64,000 nucleotides of DNA from Martelella lutilitoris. GTDB taxonomy: Bacteria > Pseudomonadota > Alphaproteobacteria > Rhizobiales > Rhizobiaceae. Location of the stretch: NCBI RefSeq assembly GCF_016598595.1, contig NZ_CP066786.1:1635501-1699500 (forward strand), read 5' to 3'. A model generated the notes under the pieces. The model made no database searches. It was not told where the DNA came from and saw only the letters and a list, made by a program, of their open reading frames with translations. The position numbers and the translations under genes were made by a program. Positions 7,446 to 16,258 of this stretch are shown piece by piece. The number at the start of each line of letters is the position of its first letter. The first letter of the stretch is position 1.

Positions 7446-9293
7446 ATGGGATCTTTCACGGGATCGCCACCGGGGACGACTGTGCCCGCGGTCAGGGGCA
7501 AAAGCCGGATCCATCGCTGGCTTTACTACAGCCGCATTGCGGCGAACGAGCCGGCGGGACTGCTCGCCATCGTTCTCCTTGTACTCTTCTTCTACCTGAT
7601 TGCCGCGCCGGTCCTTCTGTTGCTGGCCGATGCATTCCGGGTTCAGTACGCCGAGCAGGCGCGCACCGGAAAAGAGGTGGGGGCGCTGACAACCTATTAC
7701 GTCCAGCGGGTCATGCTTTCACCCATCGCCCGGGATGTTTTCTGGACGCCGCTTTTCAATACGGCGACCATCGCGGCGGGTGCGATCGTCGTCGCGCTTG
7801 TCGTCGGCACACCGCTCGGCTGGCTCCTGAGTCGCACCGATCTTCCGGGAAAACGCTGGTTTTCGACCGCGCTCATCGTTCCCTACATGCTGCCGTCATG
7901 GACCTTTGCCCTGGCGTGGACGACCCTTTTCAAAAACCGGACGACCGGCGGCGCCACCAGTTGGGCGGAGGCGGTTGGCTTCGAGCCGCCGGACTGGCTC
8001 GCCTACGGCTTCCTGCCGATTACGCTGATCCTGGCGTTGCACTACACGCCCTTCGTGATCCTGCTTTTCGGAAACGCCCTGCGCAAGTTCGATTCTCAAC
8101 TTGAGGATTCCGCCCGCATTCTCGGCGCCGGCCGATGGGACGTGGCGCGCCGCATAATATTGCCCTTGATGCTGCCGGCGCTGGTTTCCGCTTCAACACT
8201 GATCTTCGCCAAATGTCTCGGAGACTTCGGCGTGGCTTATATCGTCGGGGTTCCCGTCGGCTATGATGTTCTTGCCACCTCGCTGTTCCGCGCGATCAGC
8301 ACCAGCCAGACCGGCGTCGCCGCCGTCCTGGCCGGAACGATCGTTCTGCTCGGCGCCGTCTCCATTCTCATCGACATGCGTCTTTTGAAGGAAGCGCGCC
8401 GTTTCGAGACGATCGGTTCAAAAAGCGCGATGAACAGGGTGACGCCGTTGCGAAAATGGCGGCTTCCGGCGACCGGCTTCGCCCTTCTCGTTTTCACCGT
8501 CAGCGCAGCCATTCCGCTTCTGGCATTGGGGCTGACCACGGTGATGCTGCGTCCCGGCGTCTTCGCGCTGGACAATTTCACCCTGGATTTCTGGCTGGGG
8601 CGCAACCTCGAGACGACAGCACTGCATCAGGGTATTCTTCTCACGCCGGAATTCTGGGCCGCGACATGGAACACGGTGACCATCGTCGGCGGAGCGGCGG
8701 TCAGCTCGGGAATTCTCGGACTGCTGGTGGGTTTCGCGGTCGTGCGATCGCCGGTCCCCTTCGTCGGCGGATTGCTGCGCCAGATCACATTCATGCCCTA
8801 TCTGGTTCCCGGCATTGCCTTTGCCGCGGCCTATCTGGTCATGTTCGCCTTTCCGCGCGGCCCGCTGCCGGCACTCTACGGGACGTCGATCATTCTGTTT
8901 CTGGCGCTCGTCGCCGACCAGATGCCCTTTGCATCCCGCGCGGGCATCACCGCCATGATGCAGCTTGGCAGGGATCCCGAGGACGCGGCGCGCATCGCCG
9001 GCGCCGGGTGGTTCCGGCGGTTGGGCTCGGTCGTCATTCCGATCCAGCGCGGCTCGCTGGTCTCGGGCATCCTTCTGCCGTTCATATCCGGCCTGAAGGG
9101 ACTGAGCCTCGTCGTCGTCCTCGCCGTTCCCGGCACCGACGTCCTCACCACCTATGCCATCCGTCTCGTCGACTACGGATACAGCCAGGCGGCCAACGCG
9201 GTCGTGCTGATGATCTGCGCGATCGCCTTTTTCGGAACGCTGGGCGTGCAAAAGCTCACCAGAAGTTCGCTCTCTGACGGGTTGGGGAAGTAA
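7446..9293 (+). CDS. Fused two-domain ABC permease, AfuB/FbpB class
   Basis: A 615-aa inner-membrane permease made of two homologous halves, so one chain replaces the usual permease dimer. Each half carries the EAA loop that contacts the ATPase: EDSARILGAGRWDVARRIILP near residue 220 and EDAARIAGAGWFRRLGSVVIP near residue 511. The hydrophobic profile fits about 12 helices. The class includes iron(III), thiamine, sulfate and sugar-phosphate transporters. It lies between the PhnD-like protein and the ATPase gene, which follows after 2 bp. The substrate is discussed with the neighbouring binding proteins. Confidence 0.92.
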   Translation: MGSFTGSPPGTTVPAVRGKSRIHRWLYYSRIAANEPAGLLAIVLLVLFFYLIAAPVLLLLADAFRVQYAEQARTGKEVGALTTYYVQRVMLSPIARDVFWTPLFNTATIAAGAIVVALVVGTPLGWLLSRTDLPGKRWFSTALIVPYMLPSWTFALAWTTLFKNRTTGGATSWAEAVGFEPPDWLAYGFLPITLILALHYTPFVILLFGNALRKFDSQLEDSARILGAGRWDVARRIILPLMLPALVSASTLIFAKCLGDFGVAYIVGVPVGYDVLATSLFRAISTSQTGVAAVLAGTIVLLGAVSILIDMRLLKEARRFETIGSKSAMNRVTPLRKWRLPATGFALLVFTVSAAIPLLALGLTTVMLRPGVFALDNFTLDFWLGRNLETTALHQGILLTPEFWAATWNTVTIVGGAAVSSGILGLLVGFAVVRSPVPFVGGLLRQITFMPYLVPGIAFAAAYLVMFAFPRGPLPALYGTSIILFLALVADQMPFASRAGITAMMQLGRDPEDAARIAGAGWFRRLGSVVIPIQRGSLVSGILLPFISGLKGLSLVVVLAVPGTDVLTTYAIRLVDYGYSQAANAVVLMICAIAFFGTLGVQKLTRSSLSDGLGK

Positions 9294-9295
9294 TC

Positions 9296-10399
9296 ATGTC
9301 GAATATCAATCTCGTAAACATTTCGAAAGCCTATGCGAAGAATGCGCCGAAGGCCGTCGAGAACCTGGACATCGAAATCGCCGATGGCGAATTCCTCTGC
9401 CTTCTCGGCCCTTCGGGCTGCGGCAAGACGACGACATTGCGCATGCTTGCCGGTTTGGAGCACCCAACGGATGGCAAGATCCTGATCGATGGAAAGCCGA
9501 TCGTTTCGGTCGATGACGGGATCTATACGCCCCCTGAAAAGAGGGGGCTCGGCCTGGTCTTCCAGAGTTATGCGCTTTGGCCGCACCTTACCGTCGAAGA
9601 GAATGTCGCATTCGGGCTGAGGCTTCGGAAAGTGCCGCAGAGCGAACGCGACAAGACCGTTGCCGAAGTGATGGAGACGCTTTCGATCGCCCAGTATCGC
9701 GATCGCTATCCGAGCCAGCTTTCCGGCGGGCAACAGCAGCGTGTCGCACTGGCCCGGACGCTTGCGACCCGCCCCGGCATCATCCTGCTGGATGAGCCGC
9801 TGTCCAACCTGGACGCCAAGCTGCGGCTGGAAATGCGCGCGGAACTGAAACGCATCCACCGCGAAATGGGGGCGACGATCATTTTCGTGACCCACGACCA
9901 GTGGGAAGCCATGACGCTCGCCACGACAATCGCGGTGATGAGCGACGGCACGCTCCAGCAGCTGGGCAATCCGACGGATATCTATGAAAGACCGGCGAAC
10001 CGGTTTGTCGCGGGCTTCGTGGGAAGCATGCCGATCAACTTCATCGATGTCTCCCATGGCGACACCGGCATTCTCGCCACCTGGACGCGGACGATGCTGG
10101 CTGATCATGCAGAGCCGGCGAAAGTCGCGACCGTCGGCATCCGGCCCGAAGCGATCCGTGTTCTTCCCGAGGGAGAAAACGCCGGCCCGGACTGCGTCGT
10201 TGCCGCAGGCGCACGCGTGAACGATGTGTTGCCGACCGGCGGAAGCTGGATCATCGAGCTGCTTGTCGAAGGCCGCAAGGTCTTCGCCATCACAGAGAGC
10301 ACGCCGTCGCATCGCGCCGGCGATGCCGTCAATCTCGCTGTCGAGCGGGGCCACCTGCATCTTTTCGACAGCGAGGACAACCGGATCGCAACGGCCTGA
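9296..10399 (+). CDS. ABC transporter ATP-binding protein, FbpC/UgpC class
   Basis: Cytoplasmic ATPase of 367 aa powering the adjacent permease. Walker A GPSGCGKTT lies at ~38-46, signature LSGGQQQR at ~142, Walker B ILLDEP at ~163, and the switch His is in VTHDQWEA at ~198. A C-terminal TOBE-type extension follows from ~240 and includes GIRPEAIRVLP. It starts 2 bp after the permease stop, so translation is coupled. The TOBE domain places it with importers of sugars, polyols, iron or phosphorylated compounds. Confidence 0.94.
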   Translation: MSNINLVNISKAYAKNAPKAVENLDIEIADGEFLCLLGPSGCGKTTTLRMLAGLEHPTDGKILIDGKPIVSVDDGIYTPPEKRGLGLVFQSYALWPHLTVEENVAFGLRLRKVPQSERDKTVAEVMETLSIAQYRDRYPSQLSGGQQQRVALARTLATRPGIILLDEPLSNLDAKLRLEMRAELKRIHREMGATIIFVTHDQWEAMTLATTIAVMSDGTLQQLGNPTDIYERPANRFVAGFVGSMPINFIDVSHGDTGILATWTRTMLADHAEPAKVATVGIRPEAIRVLPEGENAGPDCVVAAGARVNDVLPTGGSWIIELLVEGRKVFAITESTPSHRAGDAVNLAVERGHLHLFDSEDNRIATA

Positions 10400-10458
10400 G
10401 AGCGGCATGCGATTCCATCTTTACCCAAGAAAACCGGATTAATCTGGAGGAGAAACTC

Positions 10459-11592
10459 ATGAAAACCATGATCCTGGCAACCACGGCTCTTGCGCTTGGC
10501 GGGGTGCTGCTGTCGTCCACCGCCAATGCGCAGGATCTCGGCATATCCGATTCGGACTACTCGCTTGACGCCCTCATCGAAGCGGCGCGTCAGGAAGAAC
10601 CGATCACGGTCATCGACGCCACCGGCAAGATTGTGACGATGGCCGAGAACTTCACGGAGAAATACGGCGTTCAGGCGACGGGCGTCAAAATGTCCGCTTC
10701 CGAGCAGGAACAGGTCATCACCCGCGAGGCGCAGTCCAACAATGTGCGCACGGATGTCTTCAACATGAGCAACCTGCCGTCGGTCACTTCGCAGATCCTG
10801 CCGCAGGGCTTCGGCGTGAGCTGGTTCCCACCGGATCTTGCCGATGAGGTTCCTGAAAACTACCGCAACCCGGCGATCACCAGCCTCAATCCGTGGGTCT
10901 GGGCCTATAACGACGCGGTCTATACCGACGGTTGCCCGATCGACAACATGTGGGCGCTGACGGAACCGGACTGGAAGGGGCGCGTGGCCATCCCCGATCC
11001 GCTCCTGCGCAATGAAACCATGTTCTGGTTCAACCAGCTTGCCACCAATTCAGACGACAAAATGGCCGAGGCCTATGAAGCCTATTTCGGCGAGCCGCTC
11101 GAGACCGATGAAGCGAGCGCCACCGCCGAATGGGTGAAGCGACTCGCCGCCAACCAGCCGGTCGTCACCAAGGGCGATTCCGATGTCGGTCCGATCATCG
11201 GCGCTCCGGGACAGGAAAAGCCGTTTATGGGCTTGCTCAGCGCGGCCATCTTCCGCCATGCCGACCGTGATGGCTACAGCATGGGGATTTGCGAAGGGTT
11301 GAAGCCATTTGTCGGTCAGTTGACGCCGCGCGTCGCTGTCATTGCGGCTGGAACCGACAGCCCGAACGCCGCCAAGCTGTTCGTGCACTATATGATGACT
11401 GGCGAGGGCATGGCGCCGCAGCTCTCCGACGGCAAGATCTCGACCAACGAAAATGCGGTCATGCCCGAAGACGAGCATTCCGGCGTGTTCGATGTCCGCG
11501 ACCAGCTGCATGTCACCGACTCCGCGACCACAGCGGATGATTTTGCCAAGCTTCAGGACTGGCAGGATTTCTGGATCGTGAACAATCGCTAA
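10459..11592 (+). CDS. AfuA/FbpA-class periplasmic substrate-binding protein
   Basis: A 377-aa exported protein with a signal peptide ending STANA (~24) and a strong ribosome site (GGAGGAG). The fold signatures are those of the iron(III)-type binding family: the TDVFNMSNLPSV region, the NPWVWAYNDAVY strand, and the PDWKGRVAIPDP segment. It contains no adjacent Tyr-Tyr pair, the iron ligands of true FbpA, so a non-iron ligand is more likely. It is the second binding protein in this operon, after the PhnD-like one, and sits 59 bp behind the ATPase. The ligand is unproven. Confidence 0.87.
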   Translation: MKTMILATTALALGGVLLSSTANAQDLGISDSDYSLDALIEAARQEEPITVIDATGKIVTMAENFTEKYGVQATGVKMSASEQEQVITREAQSNNVRTDVFNMSNLPSVTSQILPQGFGVSWFPPDLADEVPENYRNPAITSLNPWVWAYNDAVYTDGCPIDNMWALTEPDWKGRVAIPDPLLRNETMFWFNQLATNSDDKMAEAYEAYFGEPLETDEASATAEWVKRLAANQPVVTKGDSDVGPIIGAPGQEKPFMGLLSAAIFRHADRDGYSMGICEGLKPFVGQLTPRVAVIAAGTDSPNAAKLFVHYMMTGEGMAPQLSDGKISTNENAVMPEDEHSGVFDVRDQLHVTDSATTADDFAKLQDWQDFWIVNNR

Positions 11593-11609
11593 ATAGCATC
11601 GAGCAAGCG

Positions 11610-11637
11610 GGAAGCCGGAAATGAATTTCGGCTTTCC
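11610..11637 (+). terminator. Hairpin downstream of the first ABC operon
   Basis: AAGCCG-GAAAT and ATTTCGGCTT pair with one bulged G across a short loop, 20 bp after the stop codon of the last importer gene. A T-run is lacking, so it is a weak intrinsic terminator or an mRNA 3' stabiliser. The rest of the gap to the LacI gene (to 11817) shows nothing else. Confidence 0.42.
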
Positions 11638-11817
11638 GCATCTGAATACAGCAGGAGAATCCGAGGGAACGCGCTGATTCCTTAGGGGCCTACGTCCATT
11701 CGAGCGGTCGAAACGGGGAGAAGGCACCAGCATCATACCGGAGGCGTCGATCGTCCACTCTTGTTCGCTTGGATGCCCGTGGCTGTCTTGATCGCAGGGA
11801 TCTGGATTCTGAAGGTC

Positions 11818-12810
11818 CTAGTCTCGGACGGTCTTCCGCCACACCATGCGGGAGGACAGGATGATCGAACGCGGCTCATTATGCCCAGGCTCGGAAAGGT
11901 AGCTGACTGCAGCCTTGGCAAAATCATCAACGGGCTGACTGAAGGTCGTCAGATTGTAGCTGTCCCAATCGGCCTGCTCGATATCATCGAAGCCGATGAT
12001 GGAAACATCTTCGGGCACACGTAATTTCAGTCGCTGGCGGGCAGCATCGAGCACGCCGCACGCGATCAGGTCGGTCGAGCAGAAAATGCCATCCGGACGG
12101 TCCGGCCGGGTCAGCAGGCGCATACCGACATCGAGCCCCGTCTGATAGGAGGTCATGCCGCTTGCATCTTCGATGAGTGCCAAGCCTGCATCAGCCGCAG
12201 CGGCAGCAAAGCCCTTGCGTCGGTCCTCGAGGCTTGGGGTTCCCGCCAGTGATGAGGCAAATGCCATGCGCCTGCAACCCGCGGCGAACAAGGCGGCAAA
12301 CGCTTGGCGCCCGGCAGCAGCGTCGTCCAGCCTTAGCTGAAGCGTGCCGGCGCGCTCTTCATCGCGATTGATCAGGACCAGGCGCATGCCATTGCGCAGG
12401 CAAATCTCGGCCAGCGATGTGTCCGGCATGCCGGAGAGAATGATCGCCGCTTCCGTGCGATAGGAAATGGCCTGGCGCAAGGCCTGGGCGACGCTTTCGT
12501 CCGACCGGTCCGTATTGATCAGCATGCCGACCTTGTCGGCAGCCTGCAATTGGCTCGAAAGGGCGGCAAGCAGGGTGGACCGATAGGGCGTGTTAATCTC
12601 GGCCGCGATGAGAGCGACAATCCCCGTTTTCGATGTCAGAAGACCGCGCGCCAGATTGTTCACCTGGTATCCGAGCTTCTCGGCCGCCTCATAGACCTTT
12701 GCGCGGGTTTCGGAGGAAACGGAAGCGCCTGGCGTGAAGGCTCTAGAAACCGCCGTGCGAGAGACCCCGGCCAGCTCCGCTACATCTTTTGCACTTACCT
12801 GAGCTCTCAT
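11818..12810 (-). CDS. LacI-family transcriptional regulator
   Basis: A repressor of about 330 aa. The N-terminal helix-turn-helix reads VSAKDVAELAGVSRTAVSRAF, followed by the hinge helix VNNLARGLL that inserts into the operator centre. The rest is the periplasmic-binding-like sensor domain. Its IFCSTDLIACGVLDAARQ segment and the VSIIGFDDIEQADW strand are typical. I chose the ATG at 12810; a TTG at 12828 would add six residues and has no better ribosome site. The gene is divergent from the importer operon starting at 12962, with a perfect palindrome between them, and so is very probably its local repressor. Confidence 0.93.
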   Translation of the reverse strand: MRAQVSAKDVAELAGVSRTAVSRAFTPGASVSSETRAKVYEAAEKLGYQVNNLARGLLTSKTGIVALIAAEINTPYRSTLLAALSSQLQAADKVGMLINTDRSDESVAQALRQAISYRTEAAIILSGMPDTSLAEICLRNGMRLVLINRDEERAGTLQLRLDDAAAGRQAFAALFAAGCRRMAFASSLAGTPSLEDRRKGFAAAAADAGLALIEDASGMTSYQTGLDVGMRLLTRPDRPDGIFCSTDLIACGVLDAARQRLKLRVPEDVSIIGFDDIEQADWDSYNLTTFSQPVDDFAKAAVSYLSEPGHNEPRSIILSSRMVWRKTVRD

Positions 12811-12879
12811 CAATCCAACTTCTTGCAAACCTGTGCATTGGCATATTTCATAAAATTAGCGCCAAATTGCTACAGTTTA

Positions 12880-12925
12880 TTGACATAAGGAAATTTTAAA
12901 TTCAAGGTAATGCACAGCTGTGCAT
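12880..12925 (+). promoter_or_regulatory. Promoter region with 16-bp perfect palindromic operator
   Basis: ATGCACAGCTGTGCAT at 12910-12925 is a perfect palindrome, the size expected for a LacI-family dimer, 36 bp ahead of the importer start. A consensus -35 box TTGACA is at 12880-12885 in an AT-rich stretch; no convincing -10 box is seen, and the operator would cover that zone. A further half-site, TGTGCAT, lies at about 12832 near the repressor start, allowing autoregulation. Confidence 0.6.
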
Positions 12926-12961
12926 CAAGCCAGCACCCGGAAACGGGAATGGGAGGAGAAC

Positions 12962-13984
12962 ATGAATACATTGAAGTGCGCCCTTGCGGGCGCAGCAATA
13001 ATGTTGCCCGCCAGCGCCATGGCGGATGAGCTGAACCTGATCTGCTCGGCCGATGTCGTCATCTGTGAGCGGCTTGTCACCGAGTTCGAGAGCAGCCATC
13101 CGGATACCGATGTGAACATGGTGAGAATGTCATCTGGTGAGGCCTATGCGAAAATCAGGGCCGAAGCCCGTAATCCGCAGACCGATCTCTGGTGGGGAGG
13201 GACGGGAGACCCTCATCTTCAGGCCGGACATGACGGGCTGACCGCCGAATACAAGTCACCCATGCTGGCCGAGTTGCAGGACTGGGCGCAAGGACAGGCA
13301 GAAGTCTCTGATTTCCGTACGGTGGGAGTCTATTCCGGCGCTTTGGGCTGGGGATACAACAAAGAGCTGTTTGCGGAAAAGGGCATCACCGCCCCGGAGT
13401 GCTGGGCCGACTTGCTGGATCCTGCCTTGAAGGGCGAGATCCAGATAGCCGACCCGAACTCGTCCGGCACGGCCTATACGACGCTTGCAACGCTCGTCCA
13501 GCTGATGGGTGAGGACGAAGCTTTCGATTTTCTGAAGAAAATGCATGCGAACGTCTCGCAGTACACCAAGTCCGGCAGTGCTCCCGTGAAAGCGGCAGCA
13601 CGCGGTGAAACGGGGCTGGGTATTGTCTTTCAGCATGATGCCGTCGCTCAGGCGGTGTCCGGCTTCCCGATCGGAGTCGTCGCCCCCTGCGAGGGGACGG
13701 GATATGAAATCGGTTCCATGTCCATGATCGAGGGTGCGCAGAACCCGGAAGCGGCCAAGACCTTCTATGACTGGGTGCTGACGGCAGAGGTGCAGAACAT
13801 GATGCCGGAAGCGGGTTCATTCCAGATTCCGTCAAATGCCAGCGCGACGCCGCCCGAAGAGGCGCCGGACCTGTCGACGATCAAGCTGATCGACTATGAC
13901 TTTGCCGAATATGGCAGCGCGGAAAGGCGCAAGGCCTTGCTGGCACGGTGGGACGATGAAATCGGGTCCCTGCCGCTCCAATAA
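12962..13984 (+). CDS. AfuA/FbpA-class periplasmic substrate-binding protein
   Basis: A 340-aa exported binding protein with a signal peptide ending ASAMA (~21). It contains the family's TDLWWGGTGDPHLQA, GWGYNKELFAEKGI and IQIADPNSSGTAYT segments. The N-terminal CSADVVIC pair may form a disulfide. The start is the ATG at 12962, behind GGGAGGAG. No tandem Tyr pair for iron is present. It is the first gene of a LacI-controlled operon ending with a phosphatase, which points to a phosphorylated ligand as for AfuA of Actinobacillus, a sugar-phosphate receptor. The ligand is inferred. Confidence 0.88.
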   Translation: MNTLKCALAGAAIMLPASAMADELNLICSADVVICERLVTEFESSHPDTDVNMVRMSSGEAYAKIRAEARNPQTDLWWGGTGDPHLQAGHDGLTAEYKSPMLAELQDWAQGQAEVSDFRTVGVYSGALGWGYNKELFAEKGITAPECWADLLDPALKGEIQIADPNSSGTAYTTLATLVQLMGEDEAFDFLKKMHANVSQYTKSGSAPVKAAARGETGLGIVFQHDAVAQAVSGFPIGVVAPCEGTGYEIGSMSMIEGAQNPEAAKTFYDWVLTAEVQNMMPEAGSFQIPSNASATPPEEAPDLSTIKLIDYDFAEYGSAERRKALLARWDDEIGSLPLQ

Positions 13985-13993
13985 CGTGACCAG

Positions 13994-14021
13994 ACGCAGG
14001 CAGGCTGGAGCCTGCCTGCGT
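13994..14021 (+). other. Intercistronic hairpin after the second binding-protein gene
   Basis: An 11-bp perfect stem (13994-14004 with 14011-14021) encloses a 6-nt loop. It lies 10 bp after the binding-protein stop and 30 bp before the permease. Without a strong T-run it probably sets the ratio of binding protein to permease rather than ending transcription completely. Confidence 0.6.
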
Positions 14022-14050
14022 TCGCGCCCCTGAACTCATCGGACAGTGTC

Positions 14051-16258
14051 ATGACATCCAGAGACAACCGCAGGCTCGATCTGATCCTGGCGGCGGCGAT
14101 TGTCGCTTTCATCGCCCTGCCTTGGTATCGAGTCCGCTCCGGATTTTTCAGCTTCGAATGGCTGAGTGATTTCGTCGTTTCAGACAACCTGTGGCCGGGC
14201 ATTGCCCAGCTCCTTACAGGCCGCTGGCAGCTCCTGCCGCTTCTTATCATGCTTCTTGCCGCACTCTATCTGCGTGTCACACGACGCCCGGGGGATCGGG
14301 GACGCGCTCTGGTCAATATCGGCGTTGCGGGACTTCTTTGGATGTTGGTCGAGGGCCTTTCGATCGGCATGCGTGGCTGGAACTGGGGCCTTCTGGAGGC
14401 CACCTTCGGGGAAATATCCGGACAGCCGGCCTTTGGGGCAGGTGCCGTGGTCATTGGCACCGTCTTTGCGTTGATGATCGCCTTCGGAGCCGCCGAGCGC
14501 GGCGCATTGAAGGGCGATGCCTTCGTACTCGCCTGCATTACGCTGCTGGTGCTGCTTGTCGCGGTCTTTGTCTTTTATCCGCTGGTGTCCATGTTCACCG
14601 GCGCCTTTCAGGAGTTCGATGGCTCATTCACGACGGAGGGCGTGCGCAGGAACATCATTGACCCGAAGATCTGGTCACTTGCCTGCCTTGCCGGCGGCAA
14701 TTGCGGTGTTGCCTGGCGCACCTTCTTTCTGGCCATCTGCACAGCGACAGGGACAACGCTGCTGGGGCTGGTCTTCGCGCTCGTGGCGACCAGAACAGGG
14801 TTTCGTTTCAAGAAATCGCTGCGGCTGCTGACGGTGTTGCCGATTATCACGCCGCCCTTCGTCGTCGGCCTTGCGCTGACCATGCTGCTGGGTCGCTCCG
14901 GCACCCTGACCAATGTGATCGAAGCCGTGACGGGGCTGGAGCTGGGACGCTGGCTCTATGGGCTGACAGGTATCTGGATTGCCCAGATGCTCAGCTTCAC
15001 GCCGATTTCCTTCCTTGTTCTGATCGGCGTGGTCGATGGGATCAGCCCATCCATGGAAGAGGCAAGCCAGACGCTGCGCTCGGACCGCTGGCGCACCTTC
15101 CGCAAGGTTACGCTGCCACTGATGGCGCCCGGACTGGCCAATGCGTTCCTGATCGGTTTCATCGAATCCATGGCCGACTTCGGCAATCCTTTGGTCCTCG
15201 GCGGCTCGGGCGGCGTTCTGTCGACAGAGATATTCTTTGCTGTCGTCGGTGCGCAGAATGATCCTGCGCGCGCGGCAGTACTCGCCACAGTCCTGCTGGT
15301 GTTCACGCTTTCGGCCTTTCTTGCTCAGCGCCTGTGGCTTTCCGGCAAGAATTACTCGACCGTGACGGGGAAAGGGGATGGCGGCCGGCATATACAGCTG
15401 CCGCATCGTGTAGCCATCCCGGTGATAACCGTAGCTGTTATCTGGGCCGTATTCACCATCACGGTCTATGCGATGATCCTCTTCGGCGGCTTCGTTAGCA
15501 TCTGGGGGCTTGATCACTCGCTGACGCTTGCGCACTACACGAGGGCATTCGGTATCAGCTGGGAAAACGGCATCCGCTGGATAGGCGTTGCCTGGGACAG
15601 CTTCTGGACCACAATGGAAATCGCGCTGATCGCCGCGCCGCTAACCGCCGCCGTCGGACTTCTGACAGCCTGGCTGATTGTGCGGCAGAGATTTCCGGGG
15701 CGCTCTGTCTTCGAATTTGCTCTGATGATGAGCTTTGCCATTCCCGGCACAGTCATCGGGATCAGCTACATCATGGCATTCAACCTTCCGCCTCTGCAGA
15801 TGACGGGTACGGCGGTGATCCTGATTGCCTGCTTTGTCTTCCGTAACATGCCGGTCGGCGTGCGGGGAGGCGTGGCGGCCATGTCACAGCTGGACGGATC
15901 GCTTGACGAGGCTTCTCTGACCCTCGGGGCAAGCTCGGGCCGCACGATGCGCAAGGTCATCCTGCCGCTCATGCGCCCGGCCATCCTGGCAGCATTGGTC
16001 TACAGCTTCGTGCGCGCAATCACCTCGATTTCAGCTGTGATCTTTCTGGTCAGCGCGAAATATAACATGGCGACCGCCTACATCGTTGGCCTGGTCGAGA
16101 ACGGGGAATACGGCATTGCCATTGCCTATTCCTCGGTTCTGATCCTGGTGATGATCACGGTCATTGGCGGCTTTCAGCTTCTGGTCGGCGAACGTCGCAT
16201 TCGCCGAAGAGAAGAGAAGGGCGCCGCAGCCCCCATCAAGAAGGAAGCACTCGGATGA
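14051..16258 (+). CDS. Fused two-domain ABC permease, AfuB class
   Basis: A 735-aa membrane protein with an extra N-terminal hydrophobic region (~1-160) before two permease halves. The EAA loops are EEASQTLRSDRWRTFRKVTLP near residue 336 and DEASLTLGASSGRTMRKVILP near 619. The long form with additional N-terminal helices is typical of AfuB-like permeases. It forms the membrane channel for the binding protein upstream. The stop overlaps the ATPase start by ATGA, so the two are translationally coupled. Confidence 0.93.
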   Translation: MTSRDNRRLDLILAAAIVAFIALPWYRVRSGFFSFEWLSDFVVSDNLWPGIAQLLTGRWQLLPLLIMLLAALYLRVTRRPGDRGRALVNIGVAGLLWMLVEGLSIGMRGWNWGLLEATFGEISGQPAFGAGAVVIGTVFALMIAFGAAERGALKGDAFVLACITLLVLLVAVFVFYPLVSMFTGAFQEFDGSFTTEGVRRNIIDPKIWSLACLAGGNCGVAWRTFFLAICTATGTTLLGLVFALVATRTGFRFKKSLRLLTVLPIITPPFVVGLALTMLLGRSGTLTNVIEAVTGLELGRWLYGLTGIWIAQMLSFTPISFLVLIGVVDGISPSMEEASQTLRSDRWRTFRKVTLPLMAPGLANAFLIGFIESMADFGNPLVLGGSGGVLSTEIFFAVVGAQNDPARAAVLATVLLVFTLSAFLAQRLWLSGKNYSTVTGKGDGGRHIQLPHRVAIPVITVAVIWAVFTITVYAMILFGGFVSIWGLDHSLTLAHYTRAFGISWENGIRWIGVAWDSFWTTMEIALIAAPLTAAVGLLTAWLIVRQRFPGRSVFEFALMMSFAIPGTVIGISYIMAFNLPPLQMTGTAVILIACFVFRNMPVGVRGGVAAMSQLDGSLDEASLTLGASSGRTMRKVILPLMRPAILAALVYSFVRAITSISAVIFLVSAKYNMATAYIVGLVENGEYGIAIAYSSVLILVMITVIGGFQLLVGERRIRRREEKGAAAPIKKEALG

